This document shows, piece after piece, positions 44,726 through 52,209 of a stretch of 64,000 nt of DNA. The position numbers and the translations under genes were made by a program. The notes below the pieces were generated by a model. That model ran no database searches and was not told the DNA's origin. It saw nothing but the letters and a program-made list of their open reading frames with translations. The DNA is taken from contig NZ_JAGHMF010000026.1 in the NCBI RefSeq assembly GCF_017741815.1, positions 1 through 64,000 of the forward strand. The letters are read 5' to 3'. Source of the stretch: Rhizobium sp. 16-488-2b (GTDB lineage: Bacteria; Pseudomonadota; Alphaproteobacteria; Rhizobiales; Rhizobiaceae). Within the stretch, counting starts at the first letter, position 1; every line of letters starts with the position of its first letter.

Positions 44726-45523
44726 TCATTGACCCATCTTGTAGTCGAGGAACCATGTCTTGTTGAGCTTGTCGAAGGTGCCGTCGGCCTTCAGGCTCGC
44801 GATTGCCGCATTGACCGGGCCGACCAGATCGGAACCCTTGGGGAAGATGAAGCCGAAATCCTCGGTGCCGAGCGGCCCTCCGATGACCTTCAGCCCGCCA
44901 TTCGACGCATCGACATAGCCCTGCGCCGCGACGCTGTCGGTCAAGACCACATCGACATCGCCGGCCTTGAGCGCTTGCACCGTGGCGCCGAAGGTCTCGA
45001 ACAGCTTGATGCGCGGGTTCTGCTCGTTGCCGTCGAGGATCTCGTAGACGGCGGCATAGAAGGGCGAGGTGCCCGGCTGAGCGCCGACCAAGCCGTCATT
45101 GAAGGCGCCGAAGGTCTTGGCGTCGGTAAAGCGCGCCTCGTCGCCCCGCACCAGCATGAACTGCTGCGAGCGCATGTAGGGATCGGAGAAGTCGACCTTG
45201 GCCTTGCGGTCGTCCTTGATGGTGATCCCGGTCATGCCGATATTGTACTGGTTGTCGGACACCGCCTGGATCATCGCGTCCCAGCTGGTGTTCTGGTACT
45301 CGACCTTGAAGTTCAGCCGCTTGGCGATCTCGTTCATCGCATCATATTCCCAGCCGATCTGCTTGCCCGTCTTCGGATCGACGAACTGCAGCGGCGGATA
45401 GGCGTTCTCGGTGACGACGACGACGGTCTTGCCCTTGAGATCGGGAAGCTCGGCGGCGGTGGCAGCGAGCGGCGAAAGAGCAAGTGCGGTCAGTCCGGCA
45501 AGGACGGTGCGACGAAACAACAT
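44726..45523 (-). CDS. Amino-acid ABC transporter substrate-binding protein
   Basis: A 265-residue periplasmic binding protein with signal peptide (MLFRRTVLAGLTALALSPLA, cleavage near AATAA). The mature part has SBP_bac_3 features: VVVVTENAYPPLQFVDPKTG, WEYDAMNEIAKRLN, YNIGMTGITIKDDRKAKVDF and SDPYMRSQQ. The ligand is probably a polar amino acid or opine. The ATG at 45523 has GGGGAGA upstream. It forms an operon with the permease. Confidence 0.93.
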   Translation of the reverse strand: MLFRRTVLAGLTALALSPLAATAAELPDLKGKTVVVVTENAYPPLQFVDPKTGKQIGWEYDAMNEIAKRLNFKVEYQNTSWDAMIQAVSDNQYNIGMTGITIKDDRKAKVDFSDPYMRSQQFMLVRGDEARFTDAKTFGAFNDGLVGAQPGTSPFYAAVYEILDGNEQNPRIKLFETFGATVQALKAGDVDVVLTDSVAAQGYVDASNGGLKVIGGPLGTEDFGFIFPKGSDLVGPVNAAIASLKADGTFDKLNKTWFLDYKMGQ

Positions 45524-45677
45524 GAAATATCTCCCCAAAATAGCGCTCGCGGAAACTGTCATGTTTGCAAAGCCGCTGGCAAGGGGATTGGCGTGCGAGG
45601 ACGAGGGAAATCGGGAATGGTGGTTTAAAAATGGGGGTGTTTGGAGAATGGTAGGCGTAACGGCAAGGTCTGCGCCC

Positions 45678-45877
45678 GTGGCCCCCTCATCCCCGGTGCA
45701 GCAAGCTGCACCTGACCTGCCGGCACCTTCTCCCCGAGGGGAGAAGGGGAGATGCCGCGCTGTCCCGGCCAAAACAAAACGCTACATGTTTGGTGAGGGG
45801 CGCACAACGCCAGCCACCAGCCCCTTCGCCCCAGCGGGGAGAAGTGCCGGAGCGCAGCGAGGCGATGAGGGGGCCAC
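45678..45877. repeat. Mosaic palindromic repeat, type C (long form)
   Basis: A 200-bp element with ends GTGGCCCCCTCATCCCC and GCGATGAGGGGGCCAC. Internal arms are CACCTTCTCCCCGAGGGGAG and CCCCAGCGGGGAGAAGTGCC; a small hairpin GGTGCAGCAAGCTGCACC is near 45695. It shares its ends with 38709-38840. It occupies most of the 471-bp gap between the binding protein and SRPBCC genes; no gene is visible there. Confidence 0.82.
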
Positions 45878-45994
45878 ACGGCACAACACTGGCCATCTCC
45901 CCCCTTGAACAAAATCCCAATCGGATGTCGGATCACCCATCCCTCGTCCGTCCTTAGGGTCCAACCCATCGCATCAACTTCGGAGGAACACCCC

Positions 45995-46438
45995 ATGCCA
46001 AGCACCATCCGCCTGCACCGCGTTCTCGCCACCAAGCCCGAGAAGGTCTACCGCGCCTTTATCGAAGCCGACGCGATGGCCAAGTGGCTGCCGCCGAATG
46101 GCTTTACCTGCAGCGTCCATCATTTCGAGCCGACCGTCGGCGGCACCTTCAAGATGTCGTTCCGCAACTTCACATCAGGCAACAGCCATTCCTTCGGCGG
46201 CGAATACCTCGAACTCGTGCCCGGCGAACGCGTGCGCTATGTCGACCGCTTCGACGACCCCAACCTGCCGGGCGAGATGGAAGTGACGGTCGAACTCACG
46301 AAGGTCTCGGTCGGCACCGAGATCAACATCACCCAGGCCGGCATCCCCGACCTCATCCCGCCGGAAGCCTGCTACCTCGGCTGGCAGGAATCGCTGCGCA
46401 ATATGGCGCGGCTGATCGAGCCGGAGATTGCGGAGTAG
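45995..46438 (+). CDS. SRPBCC / AHSA1-family protein
   Basis: A 147-residue START-like (Bet v 1 fold) protein related to the activator-of-Hsp90-ATPase C-terminal domain. Visible features are TIRLHRVLATKPEKVYRAFI, DAMAKWLPPNGFTC, VGGTFKMSFRNFTSGNSHSF and the C-terminal ACYLGWQESLRNMARLIE. Family members bind hydrophobic ligands or act in stress and polyketide pathways; the role here is unknown. CGGAGG lies 8 nt before the ATG. Confidence 0.88.
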   Translation: MPSTIRLHRVLATKPEKVYRAFIEADAMAKWLPPNGFTCSVHHFEPTVGGTFKMSFRNFTSGNSHSFGGEYLELVPGERVRYVDRFDDPNLPGEMEVTVELTKVSVGTEINITQAGIPDLIPPEACYLGWQESLRNMARLIEPEIAE

Positions 46439-46469
46439 GGGGAAGATCCGTTCGCCGACTTTCCGCAAG

Positions 46470-46611
46470 TCCCCCTCCCCAAGGGGGAGGGGCTCGCTAG
46501 GCTCACCGCTAGCGACAACCGCAACCTCCCAACAATCGAAACGCCCATTGTCGGCACTACGGTGCCACAAGTTGGCCCCTCCCCCTTGTGGGGAGGGGTT
46601 GGGGAGGGGTA
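46470..46611. repeat. Mosaic palindromic repeat, type B
   Basis: Outer arms CCCCCTCCCCAAGGGGGAGG and CCCCTCCCCCTTGTGGGGAG, the latter followed by GGGTTGGGGAGGGGTATTC. A small hairpin GCTAGGCTCACCGCTAGC lies inside. It is related to 47934-48090 and to the right half of 20552-20685. Confidence 0.75.
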
Positions 46612-46709
46612 TTCGCCACACCCTCACCCAACGACCAAATGCGTCTTTTGATTGCATTAACGCGGAACCGCTATCCTGACGTCGAAATAATCACCGTCAC
46701 GGAGCCAGC

Positions 46710-47075
46710 ATGACACCCCGCCCTTCGGATTTTGCCACCGCCGGCTGGGCCTACGGTCCGACGGAAACGGCGTCGGCCATCTGCGCGCTGGAGGCCGCCG
46801 GCATCCGGGTGCTTGCGCACACGCTTCATCACACGACGATGGTTCCCCACTTCATGACCGCACTTGGCGGTATCGAGCTTCGCGTTCCCTCGGCCGACGC
46901 CGAGAGCGCGCGGGAAGTCCTGGCGTCCATTTCGTTTTCACGCCCACGCGGCAACATCTGGCTGAAAGCGGTAGGTGGGCTTTTGCTTCTGCTGTGGATC
47001 GGCATGCCGCTGCCGGCAAGCGGCCTCTATGGCGTGCGCCCCATCGCCGCCGCGCCTCAAAGGATCGAGCCCTAG
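46710..47075 (+). CDS. DUF2007-like small membrane protein
   Basis: A 121-residue protein. The N-terminal part (YGPTETASAICALEAAGIRV followed by IELRVPSADAESAREVL) resembles the ferredoxin-like DUF2007 putative signal-transducing fold; a hydrophobic helix (AVGGLLLLLWIGMPL, about residues 87-101) follows. The family assignment is moderate. GGAGCC precedes the ATG. It is convergent with rplS, with the L19 terminator between them. Confidence 0.65.
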   Translation: MTPRPSDFATAGWAYGPTETASAICALEAAGIRVLAHTLHHTTMVPHFMTALGGIELRVPSADAESAREVLASISFSRPRGNIWLKAVGGLLLLLWIGMPLPASGLYGVRPIAAAPQRIEP

Positions 47076-47110
47076 TCGCAGCGCATTCGCCCACACCCAT
47101 CACCAAAACA

Positions 47111-47138
47111 AAAAAGGCGACCCGAAGGTCGCCTTTTT
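47111..47138 (-). terminator. Rho-independent terminator of rplS (bidirectional)
   Basis: AAAAAGGCGACC, loop CGAA, GGTCGCCTTTTT: a perfect GC stem with A and T runs on the two sides, so it can end both rplS (minus) and the convergent gene at 46710 (plus). Confidence 0.92.
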
Positions 47139-47160
47139 CGTCAATCCTTGCGGATGAAGC

Positions 47161-47697
47161 TTATTCCGCTGCCGGCTCGGCTGCGGCGGCTGCTTCAGCG
47201 GCAGCTGCCTTTTCGGCGGCTTCCTGTGCTGCCTTCTCGGCTGCCAGAGCCTGAGCAGCTGCAACCTTTTCAGCTTCCAGACGTGCCTTTTCCTGAGCGA
47301 GAGCGGCGCGCTCGGCGTCGTTGAGCTTGCGGGCGCGAACGCCGGTGTCTTCAACGATACGGGCCGACTTGCCGCGACGGTCGCGCAGGTAGTAGAGCTT
47401 GGCGCGACGGACCTTACCGCGGCGAACAACTTCTACGCTTTCGATGGCAGGCGAGTAGACCGGGAATACGCGCTCTACGCCTTCGCCGTAGGAGATCTTG
47501 CGGACCGTGAAGTTTTCCTGCAGACCGCCGCCGGAGCGGGCGATGCAGACGCCTTCGTAGGCCTGTACGCGGGTACGCGTGCCTTCCGTGACCTTCACGT
47601 TGACGCGGACGGTATCACCAGGAGAAAATTCCGGGAGCGTGCGCTTGGCTTCGATCTTGGCGACCTGTTCGGCCTCAAGCTGCTGAATGATGTTCAT
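47161..47697 (-). CDS. rplS: 50S ribosomal protein L19
   Basis: A 178-residue ribosomal protein. The L19 core covers about residues 1-125 (PEFSPGDTVRVNVKVTEGTR, FTVRKISYGEGVERVFPVYS, KLYYLRDRRGKSARI). It is followed by a 50-residue Ala/Glu-rich tail (AAQALAAEKAAQEAAEKAAA) common in Rhizobiales. In many bacteria rplS directly follows trmD; here an NCS1 permease gene on the opposite strand and repeats separate them by about 2.4 kb. Confidence 0.97.
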   Translation of the reverse strand: MNIIQQLEAEQVAKIEAKRTLPEFSPGDTVRVNVKVTEGTRTRVQAYEGVCIARSGGGLQENFTVRKISYGEGVERVFPVYSPAIESVEVVRRGKVRRAKLYYLRDRRGKSARIVEDTGVRARKLNDAERAALAQEKARLEAEKVAAAQALAAEKAAQEAAEKAAAAEAAAAAEPAAE

Positions 47698-47933
47698 GTG
47701 TCAACCTCATTGTTGGTTCGACAACCAGAGCGCCCTGCGATCAATCCTTGGGTCATGCCTCGGATCTATGCCTCTGTGAGGCAGGGGCGAATGCGTCTGT
47801 CTTTCTTTGCTTGGTTGATGGGAAATTCCCATTCCGGGGGTGCGCATACTCTATCACGCGGGCTTTGTCACCCCTTGAGCGTGAGATTCGTGATTGGGGA
47901 TGGTGATTGGGTCGCTCCCAAGTCCTCATTTAG

Positions 47934-48090
47934 CCCCCTCCCCAACCCCTCCCCACAAGGGGGAGGGGCTTGCTGGGCGCACCTTCCCTCCCAAACTGAA
48001 GCCTTTCTACAAGCACCAGGAACACGAGTTGGCAGGGAGGTCGCCACAGGTTAACCCCTCCCCCTTGTGGGGAGGGGTTGGGGAGGGGTC
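47934..48090. repeat. Mosaic palindromic repeat, type B
   Basis: Outer arms CCCCCTCCCCAACCCCTCCC and, at the other end, GGGAGGGGTTGGGGAGGGG; inner segments CACAAGGGGGAGGGGC and CCCCTCCCCCTTGTG. It lies in the 524-bp gap between the divergent rplS and NCS1 permease genes. The part of the gap between 47698 and 47933 presumably holds the rplS promoter; I see no gene in it. Confidence 0.82.
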
Positions 48091-48133
48091 TTCATACCGC
48101 GTGCGGACGGGTCTTCGTGTCGCCCTGTGCATT

Positions 48134-48198
48134 ATTTGATTAAATATTTGTCAAATGCCCAAATCGGGAGCAAGTTCGATTGTGGCCATTTTGTGGCC
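48134..48198 (+). promoter_or_regulatory. Inverted repeats upstream of the NCS1 permease
   Basis: Two small palindromes lie in the 90 bp before the permease start: ATTTGA-N11-TCAAAT at 48134-48156, in an AT-rich tract, and GGCCA-TTTTG-TGGCC at 48184-48198. The first looks like an operator for a GntR- or LacI-type regulator, or an imperfect CtrA box (TTAA-N7-TCAA). No regulator gene is adjacent, so this is a suggestion only. Confidence 0.3.
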
Positions 48199-48221
48199 CG
48201 CGAATCCTAGGAGGGGATTAC

Positions 48222-49679
48222 ATGACATCTGGCAATCCGTCGCCCTCGTTGTACAACGAGGATCTGGCGCCCGCTCGGGAGAGGAAGTGGGGCGCCTTCA
48301 GCATCTTCAACGTCTGGACCTCGGACGTTCACAGCCTGTGGGGCTATTATCTCGCCGCCAGTCTTTTTCTTCTGTGCGGCAGCTTCATCAATTTCGTCAT
48401 CGCAATCGGCCTCGGCTCGCTTGTCATCTTCGTGCTGATGAGCCTCGTCGGCAATGCCGGCGTCAAGACGGGCGTGCCGTTCCCGGTGCTGGCGCGCGCC
48501 TCGTTCGGCACCTTCGGCGCCAATGCGCCGGCGCTGGTGCGCGCGGTCGTTGCCTGCTTCTGGTATGGCGCGCAGACTGCCGCCGCCTCGGGCGCCATCG
48601 TGGCGCTGCTGATCCGCAACGAGAGCATTCTCGCTTTCCACCAGAACAGCCATTTCCTCGGCCACTCGACGCTGGAAGTGATCTGCTACGTCATCGTCTG
48701 GGCGCTGCAGCTCCTGATCATCCAGCGCGGCATGGAAACGGTACGCAAGTTCCAGGATTGGGCCGGACCAGCCGTCTGGATCATGATGCTCGTCTTGGCC
48801 GTCTATCTCGTCGTCAAGGCAGGCACCTTCTCCTTCGGAGCCGAAATCCCGCGCGACGTGCTGATCGAAAAGACCAAGGACGCCGGCGTCCCCTATGAGC
48901 CGGGCACCCTGCCTGCACTCGCCGCCGTCGCCGCCACCTGGATCACCTATTTCGCAGCCCTCTACCTGAACTTCTGCGATTTCTCGCGCTACGCCAAGGA
49001 CGTGAAGACGCTGCGAAAGGGCAATCTCTGGGGCCTGCCGATCAACCTGCTCGCCTTCTGCCTTGTGGCGGGTGTCACGACCACCGCGGCCTTCACCGTC
49101 TATGGCGAGGTGCTGCTGCATCCCGAAGCCATCTCGGCCAAGTTCGACAGCTGGTTCCTGGCGCTTCTGGCGGCCCTCACCTTCGCTGTGGCGACGCTCG
49201 GCATCAACGTCGTCGCCAACTTCGTCTCGCCGGCCTTCGACTTCTCCAACGTCTTCCCGCGCCACATCAGCTTCAAGCGCGGCGGCTATATCGCGGCATT
49301 GATCGCGCTGGTGCTCTATCCCTTCGCCCCTTGGGAGACGGGTGCCGCCCACTTCGTCAACTTCATCGGCTCGACCATGGGACCGATCTTCGGGGTGATG
49401 ATGGTGGACTACTACCTGATCAGGAAGGGCGAGCTCGACGTCGCGGCGCTCTATCGCGAAGACGGCGAGTTCCGCTTCCAGAGCGGCTGGCACGTCAACG
49501 CCTTCATCGCATTCGCGATCGGCGCGCTCTTCTCCTCCATCCTGCCGACTTTCACGTCTGTCCTGCCGGAATGGTGGGGCACCTACGGCTGGTTCTTCGG
49601 CGTCGGCATCGGCGGCGGGGTCTATTATCTCCTGCGCATGACCACCCGCGGCTCCGCCGTCGGTGCTGCCTCGCGATAA
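48222..49679 (+). CDS. NCS1 family nucleobase/hydantoin permease
   Basis: A 485-residue transporter of the nucleobase-cation-symport-1 family with about 12 helices. Conserved features are NEDLAPARERKWGAFSIFNV, WTSDVHSLWGYYLAA, KTGVPFPVLARASFG and DFSRYAKDVKTLRKG. Homologues move cytosine, uracil, allantoin or hydantoins with a sodium ion or proton; which one here is not clear. AGGAGGGG precedes the ATG. It is flanked by repeats on both sides and has its own terminator, so it is a single-gene unit inserted between rplS and trmD. Confidence 0.9.
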   Translation: MTSGNPSPSLYNEDLAPARERKWGAFSIFNVWTSDVHSLWGYYLAASLFLLCGSFINFVIAIGLGSLVIFVLMSLVGNAGVKTGVPFPVLARASFGTFGANAPALVRAVVACFWYGAQTAAASGAIVALLIRNESILAFHQNSHFLGHSTLEVICYVIVWALQLLIIQRGMETVRKFQDWAGPAVWIMMLVLAVYLVVKAGTFSFGAEIPRDVLIEKTKDAGVPYEPGTLPALAAVAATWITYFAALYLNFCDFSRYAKDVKTLRKGNLWGLPINLLAFCLVAGVTTTAAFTVYGEVLLHPEAISAKFDSWFLALLAALTFAVATLGINVVANFVSPAFDFSNVFPRHISFKRGGYIAALIALVLYPFAPWETGAAHFVNFIGSTMGPIFGVMMVDYYLIRKGELDVAALYREDGEFRFQSGWHVNAFIAFAIGALFSSILPTFTSVLPEWWGTYGWFFGVGIGGGVYYLLRMTTRGSAVGAASR

Positions 49680-49684
49680 ACGAA

Positions 49685-49712
49685 ATGCCCGGCTTCGGCC
49701 GGGCATATTTCT
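49685..49712 (+). terminator. Rho-independent terminator of the NCS1 permease gene
   Basis: ATGCCCGGC, loop TTCG, GCCGGGCAT, then ATTTCTTT. A stable UUCG tetraloop hairpin 5 bp after the stop codon. Confidence 0.9.
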
Positions 49713-49763
49713 TTGCAACGGATGCGGCTGGCCGCGTCTTCGAGAGGGATGTTTAGAGCGGCG

Positions 49764-50023
49764 TTTCAATAGGTTACGGAGCGAAGCCACTGACTCAACC
49801 GTCATCCTCGGGCTCGTGCCGAGGATCTAAGCACGTCCCCGCATGCTCGACGCGGATGGACGCTTGGTAGCCTGCTCTCAAAAGGTCGGTGAGACGCTAC
49901 GACGGCCGTTGCCTCGCCGAAAAATGTCAGCACCGTTGGACTCCGGGCAGCGTGTTTAGATCCTCGGGACAAGCCCGAGGATGACGTCGAGAGGGTGCTT
50001 CACTCGGCGTTTCAATGGGTTAC
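49764..50023. repeat. Paired-hairpin repeat, type D (full length)
   Basis: TTTCAATAGGTTAC (49764-49777), then hairpin TCCTCGGG-CTCGT-GCCGAGGA near 49806-49826, a 120-bp spacer, hairpin TCCTCGGG-ACAAG-CCCGAGGA near 49962-49982, and TTTCAATGGGTTAC (50010-50023). This appears to be the complete form of the element. It fills most of the 380 bp between the permease gene and trmD, where no gene is visible. Confidence 0.82.
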
Positions 50024-50059
50024 CACTGACGCTCAACTATCCCGCCGTCGCCGCAAGCC

Positions 50060-50752
50060 CTAGTCCTCCAGCAAATCCGGCCGCCGCGCACGCGTCAGCG
50101 TCACCGCCTGCTCGCGCCGCCATTTCTCGATCGCGCCGTGATTGCCTGATGTCAGCACCGCGGGGATCTCGCGGCCTTCCCATTCCTGCGGGCGCGTATA
50201 GTGCGGATGCTCCAGCATTCCGCCCTCGAAGCTCTCGTGTAGCCCGGAGAGATCGTTGCCCATGACGCCGGGGAGGATGCGGACGATGGCGTCGAGCACG
50301 GTGAGTGCTGCGGGCTCGCCGCCCGAGAGCACGTAGTCGCCGATCGACACTTCTTCCAGCTGGCGCGCGTCGATCACCCGCTGGTCCACGCCCTCGAAAC
50401 GGCCGCAGACGATGATGACGCCTTCGCCGGCTGCCAGTTCGCGCACGCGCTTCTGCGTCAGCGGCTTGCCGCGCGGGCTCATCAGCAGGCGCGGGCGGGT
50501 GTCGTTTTCGGAGACCGTATCGATGGCGCGGGCGAGCACGTCGGGCTTCAGCACCATGCCGGCGCCGCCACCGGCCGGCGTGTCGTCGACGGTGCGGTGC
50601 TTGTCGGTGGCGAAGTCGCGGATCTGCACGGCATCCAGCGCCCACTGGCCGCGTTCCATCGCCTTGCCGGCCAGCGAATAGCCGAGATGGCCGGGAAACA
50701 TCTCCGGGTAGAGTGTCAGGACAGTCGCCCGGAAGGCCATCTTATCGCTCAC
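50060..50752 (-). CDS. trmD: tRNA (guanine-N1)-methyltransferase TrmD
   Basis: A 230-residue SPOUT methyltransferase making m1G37 in tRNAs, which prevents frameshifting. The family markers are TLYPEMFPGHLGYSLAGKAM, VDDTPAGGGAGMVLKPDVLA, CGRFEGVDQRVID and SIGDYVLSGGEPAALTVLDA, the last forming the trefoil knot. It overlaps the rimM stop by 4 nt and forms an operon with rimM. Confidence 0.97.
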   Translation of the reverse strand: MSDKMAFRATVLTLYPEMFPGHLGYSLAGKAMERGQWALDAVQIRDFATDKHRTVDDTPAGGGAGMVLKPDVLARAIDTVSENDTRPRLLMSPRGKPLTQKRVRELAAGEGVIIVCGRFEGVDQRVIDARQLEEVSIGDYVLSGGEPAALTVLDAIVRILPGVMGNDLSGLHESFEGGMLEHPHYTRPQEWEGREIPAVLTSGNHGAIEKWRREQAVTLTRARRPDLLED

Positions 50753-51333
50753 TTCTTTTTCTTTGATTTTTCGCCGCCGGAATTGTCAGGCGTAAACGAC
50801 GGGCCGTCATCGTCGCTGTCGACGAGGCCTGAGGCCAGCGGATCGATGGTGATCTTGCCGGCTTCGAGGTCGATCTCCAGCACAGAGGCTTCCGAAAACG
50901 GGATCAGCACCGGGCGCTTGCCGGGACCCTTCAGTTCGAGCAGGTCGCCGGCGCCGAAATCGAAGATGCCGGTGACGGTGCCGTAGCTGACGCCCTGGTC
51001 GTCGACGGCCTCAAGGCCCTCAAGATCGGCGTAGAAGAACTCGTCTTCCTCGAGCTCGTCGTCGGGCAGGTTGTCGCGGTCGATATAGAGCTCCAGACCG
51101 TTCAGCGCCTCGGCGGCATTGCGGTCGTTGATCCCCCGGAAGCGCACGACGACGACATTCTTCATCTCGCGGATCTCAAGCACCTCGAAGGTGCGGCCGT
51201 CCATGCTGTGCAAATGGCCGTAATCGCCGAGCGCGGTCGGATCTGTGCTGTAGGACTTGGCGCGCACTTCGCCGCGCAGCCCCTGCGCGCCACCGATCGT
51301 TGCCATCAGCACCGGATTTTCTAGCTTTGTCAT
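50749..51333 (-). CDS. rimM: 16S rRNA processing protein RimM
   Basis: A 194-residue ribosome-maturation factor that binds S19 and helps fold the 30S head. The N-terminal beta barrel starts VLMATIGGAQGLRGEVRAKS; the PRC-barrel follows with EFFYADLEGLEAVDD and GDLLELKGPGKRPVLIPFSE. A lysine-rich end (EKSKKKK) is present. The start MTKLENPVLM at 51333 was chosen for homology; AGGGA precedes it. It is co-transcribed with trmD. Confidence 0.95.
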   Translation of the reverse strand: MTKLENPVLMATIGGAQGLRGEVRAKSYSTDPTALGDYGHLHSMDGRTFEVLEIREMKNVVVVRFRGINDRNAAEALNGLELYIDRDNLPDDELEEDEFFYADLEGLEAVDDQGVSYGTVTGIFDFGAGDLLELKGPGKRPVLIPFSEASVLEIDLEAGKITIDPLASGLVDSDDDGPSFTPDNSGGEKSKKKK

Positions 51334-51400
51334 GGCGTCCCTAATGTCGAAGCCGGAGGTTTGGTTCGTCATAACCGAAGTGAACGGGAATGGAAACGAA

Positions 51401-51430
51401 AACGGGCGGCATGTCGCCATGCCGCCCGTT
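51401..51430 (-). terminator. Terminator of rpsP
   Basis: AACGGGCGGCATG, loop of four, CATGCCGCCCGTT, followed on the minus strand by TTCGTTTCC. The 13-bp perfect stem lies 23 bp after the rpsP stop, so rimM-trmD may depend partly on read-through or a promoter of their own. Confidence 0.85.
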
Positions 51431-51452
51431 CGATCAAGGCCGAAGCCCGGAA

Positions 51453-51821
51453 TTATTCCGCGGAAGCAGCAGCTTCTGCAGCGTCGGCGATCTTCTGAGC
51501 CTTTTCAGCTGCACGCTCCTGAGCGCGCTTGCCGGGCTTTGCCTTTTCCGGGTTGTTCTTGGCTTCGCGCTTTGCAAGGCCAGCTTCGCTCAGGAAGCGC
51601 AGAACGCGGTCGGTCGGCTGTGCACCCTGTGCCATCCAGTGAGCGATGCGGTCGGCGTCGAGCTTGACGCGGGCATCGTTGTCCTTGGCGAGCATCGGGT
51701 TCCAGGAACCGAGGTTCTCGAGGAAGCGGCCGTCGCGCGGCGAACGGGCGTCAGCTAGAACGATGTGGTAGTACGGGCGCTTCTTGGAACCACCGCGTGC
51801 GAGACGAATTTTCAGTGCCAT
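51453..51821 (-). CDS. rpsP: 30S ribosomal protein S16
   Basis: A 122-residue ribosomal protein. MALKIRLARGGSKKRPYYHI followed by VLADARSPRDGRFLENLGSW is the S16 signature; residues beyond about 90 form a basic, Ala-rich tail common in Rhizobiales. AAGGAG lies 6 nt before the ATG. It lies between the chorismate mutase and rimM genes. Confidence 0.97.
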   Translation of the reverse strand: MALKIRLARGGSKKRPYYHIVLADARSPRDGRFLENLGSWNPMLAKDNDARVKLDADRIAHWMAQGAQPTDRVLRFLSEAGLAKREAKNNPEKAKPGKRAQERAAEKAQKIADAAEAAASAE

Positions 51822-51872
51822 TTTCTTTACTCCTTGGATGTGTCTGAACCGCTTTTTGTTGAAGCGGCCTTG

Positions 51873-52193
51873 TTACTTTGCAGCAGCGCCGTTTTCGGCG
51901 TGATCCGCTGCGATCTGCTCATGATGCCGGATGACTTCCTTGATGACGAAGTTCAGGAACTTCTCGGCGAAATCCGGATCCAGATTGGCATCCTTGGCCA
52001 GGTGGCGAAGGCGTTCGATCTGGTATTCCTCGCGCGCCGGGTCTGCCGGCGGCAACTTGTACTTGGCCTTGAGAACGCCGACCTCTTTGGTGCAGCGGAA
52101 CCGTTCGGCCAGGATATGCACCAGCGCCGCGTCGATATTGTCGATCGACTGGCGATAGCTCAAAAGCTGGGCTTTGATTTCAGGATCAATCAT
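51873..52193 (-). CDS. Chorismate mutase (AroQ class)
   Basis: A 106-residue all-helical chorismate mutase, which converts chorismate to prephenate for Phe and Tyr synthesis. The pattern SYRQSIDNIDAALVHILAER, FRCTKEVGVLKAKYKLPPAD and REEYQIERLRHLAK is the AroQ fold with its Arg/Lys active-site residues. It lies between ffh and rpsP on the same strand, an arrangement I associate with Rhizobiales, and is probably co-transcribed with them. Confidence 0.9.
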   Translation of the reverse strand: MIDPEIKAQLLSYRQSIDNIDAALVHILAERFRCTKEVGVLKAKYKLPPADPAREEYQIERLRHLAKDANLDPDFAEKFLNFVIKEVIRHHEQIAADHAENGAAAK

Positions 52194-52209
52194 AGTCTGG
52201 GCGACCCCT

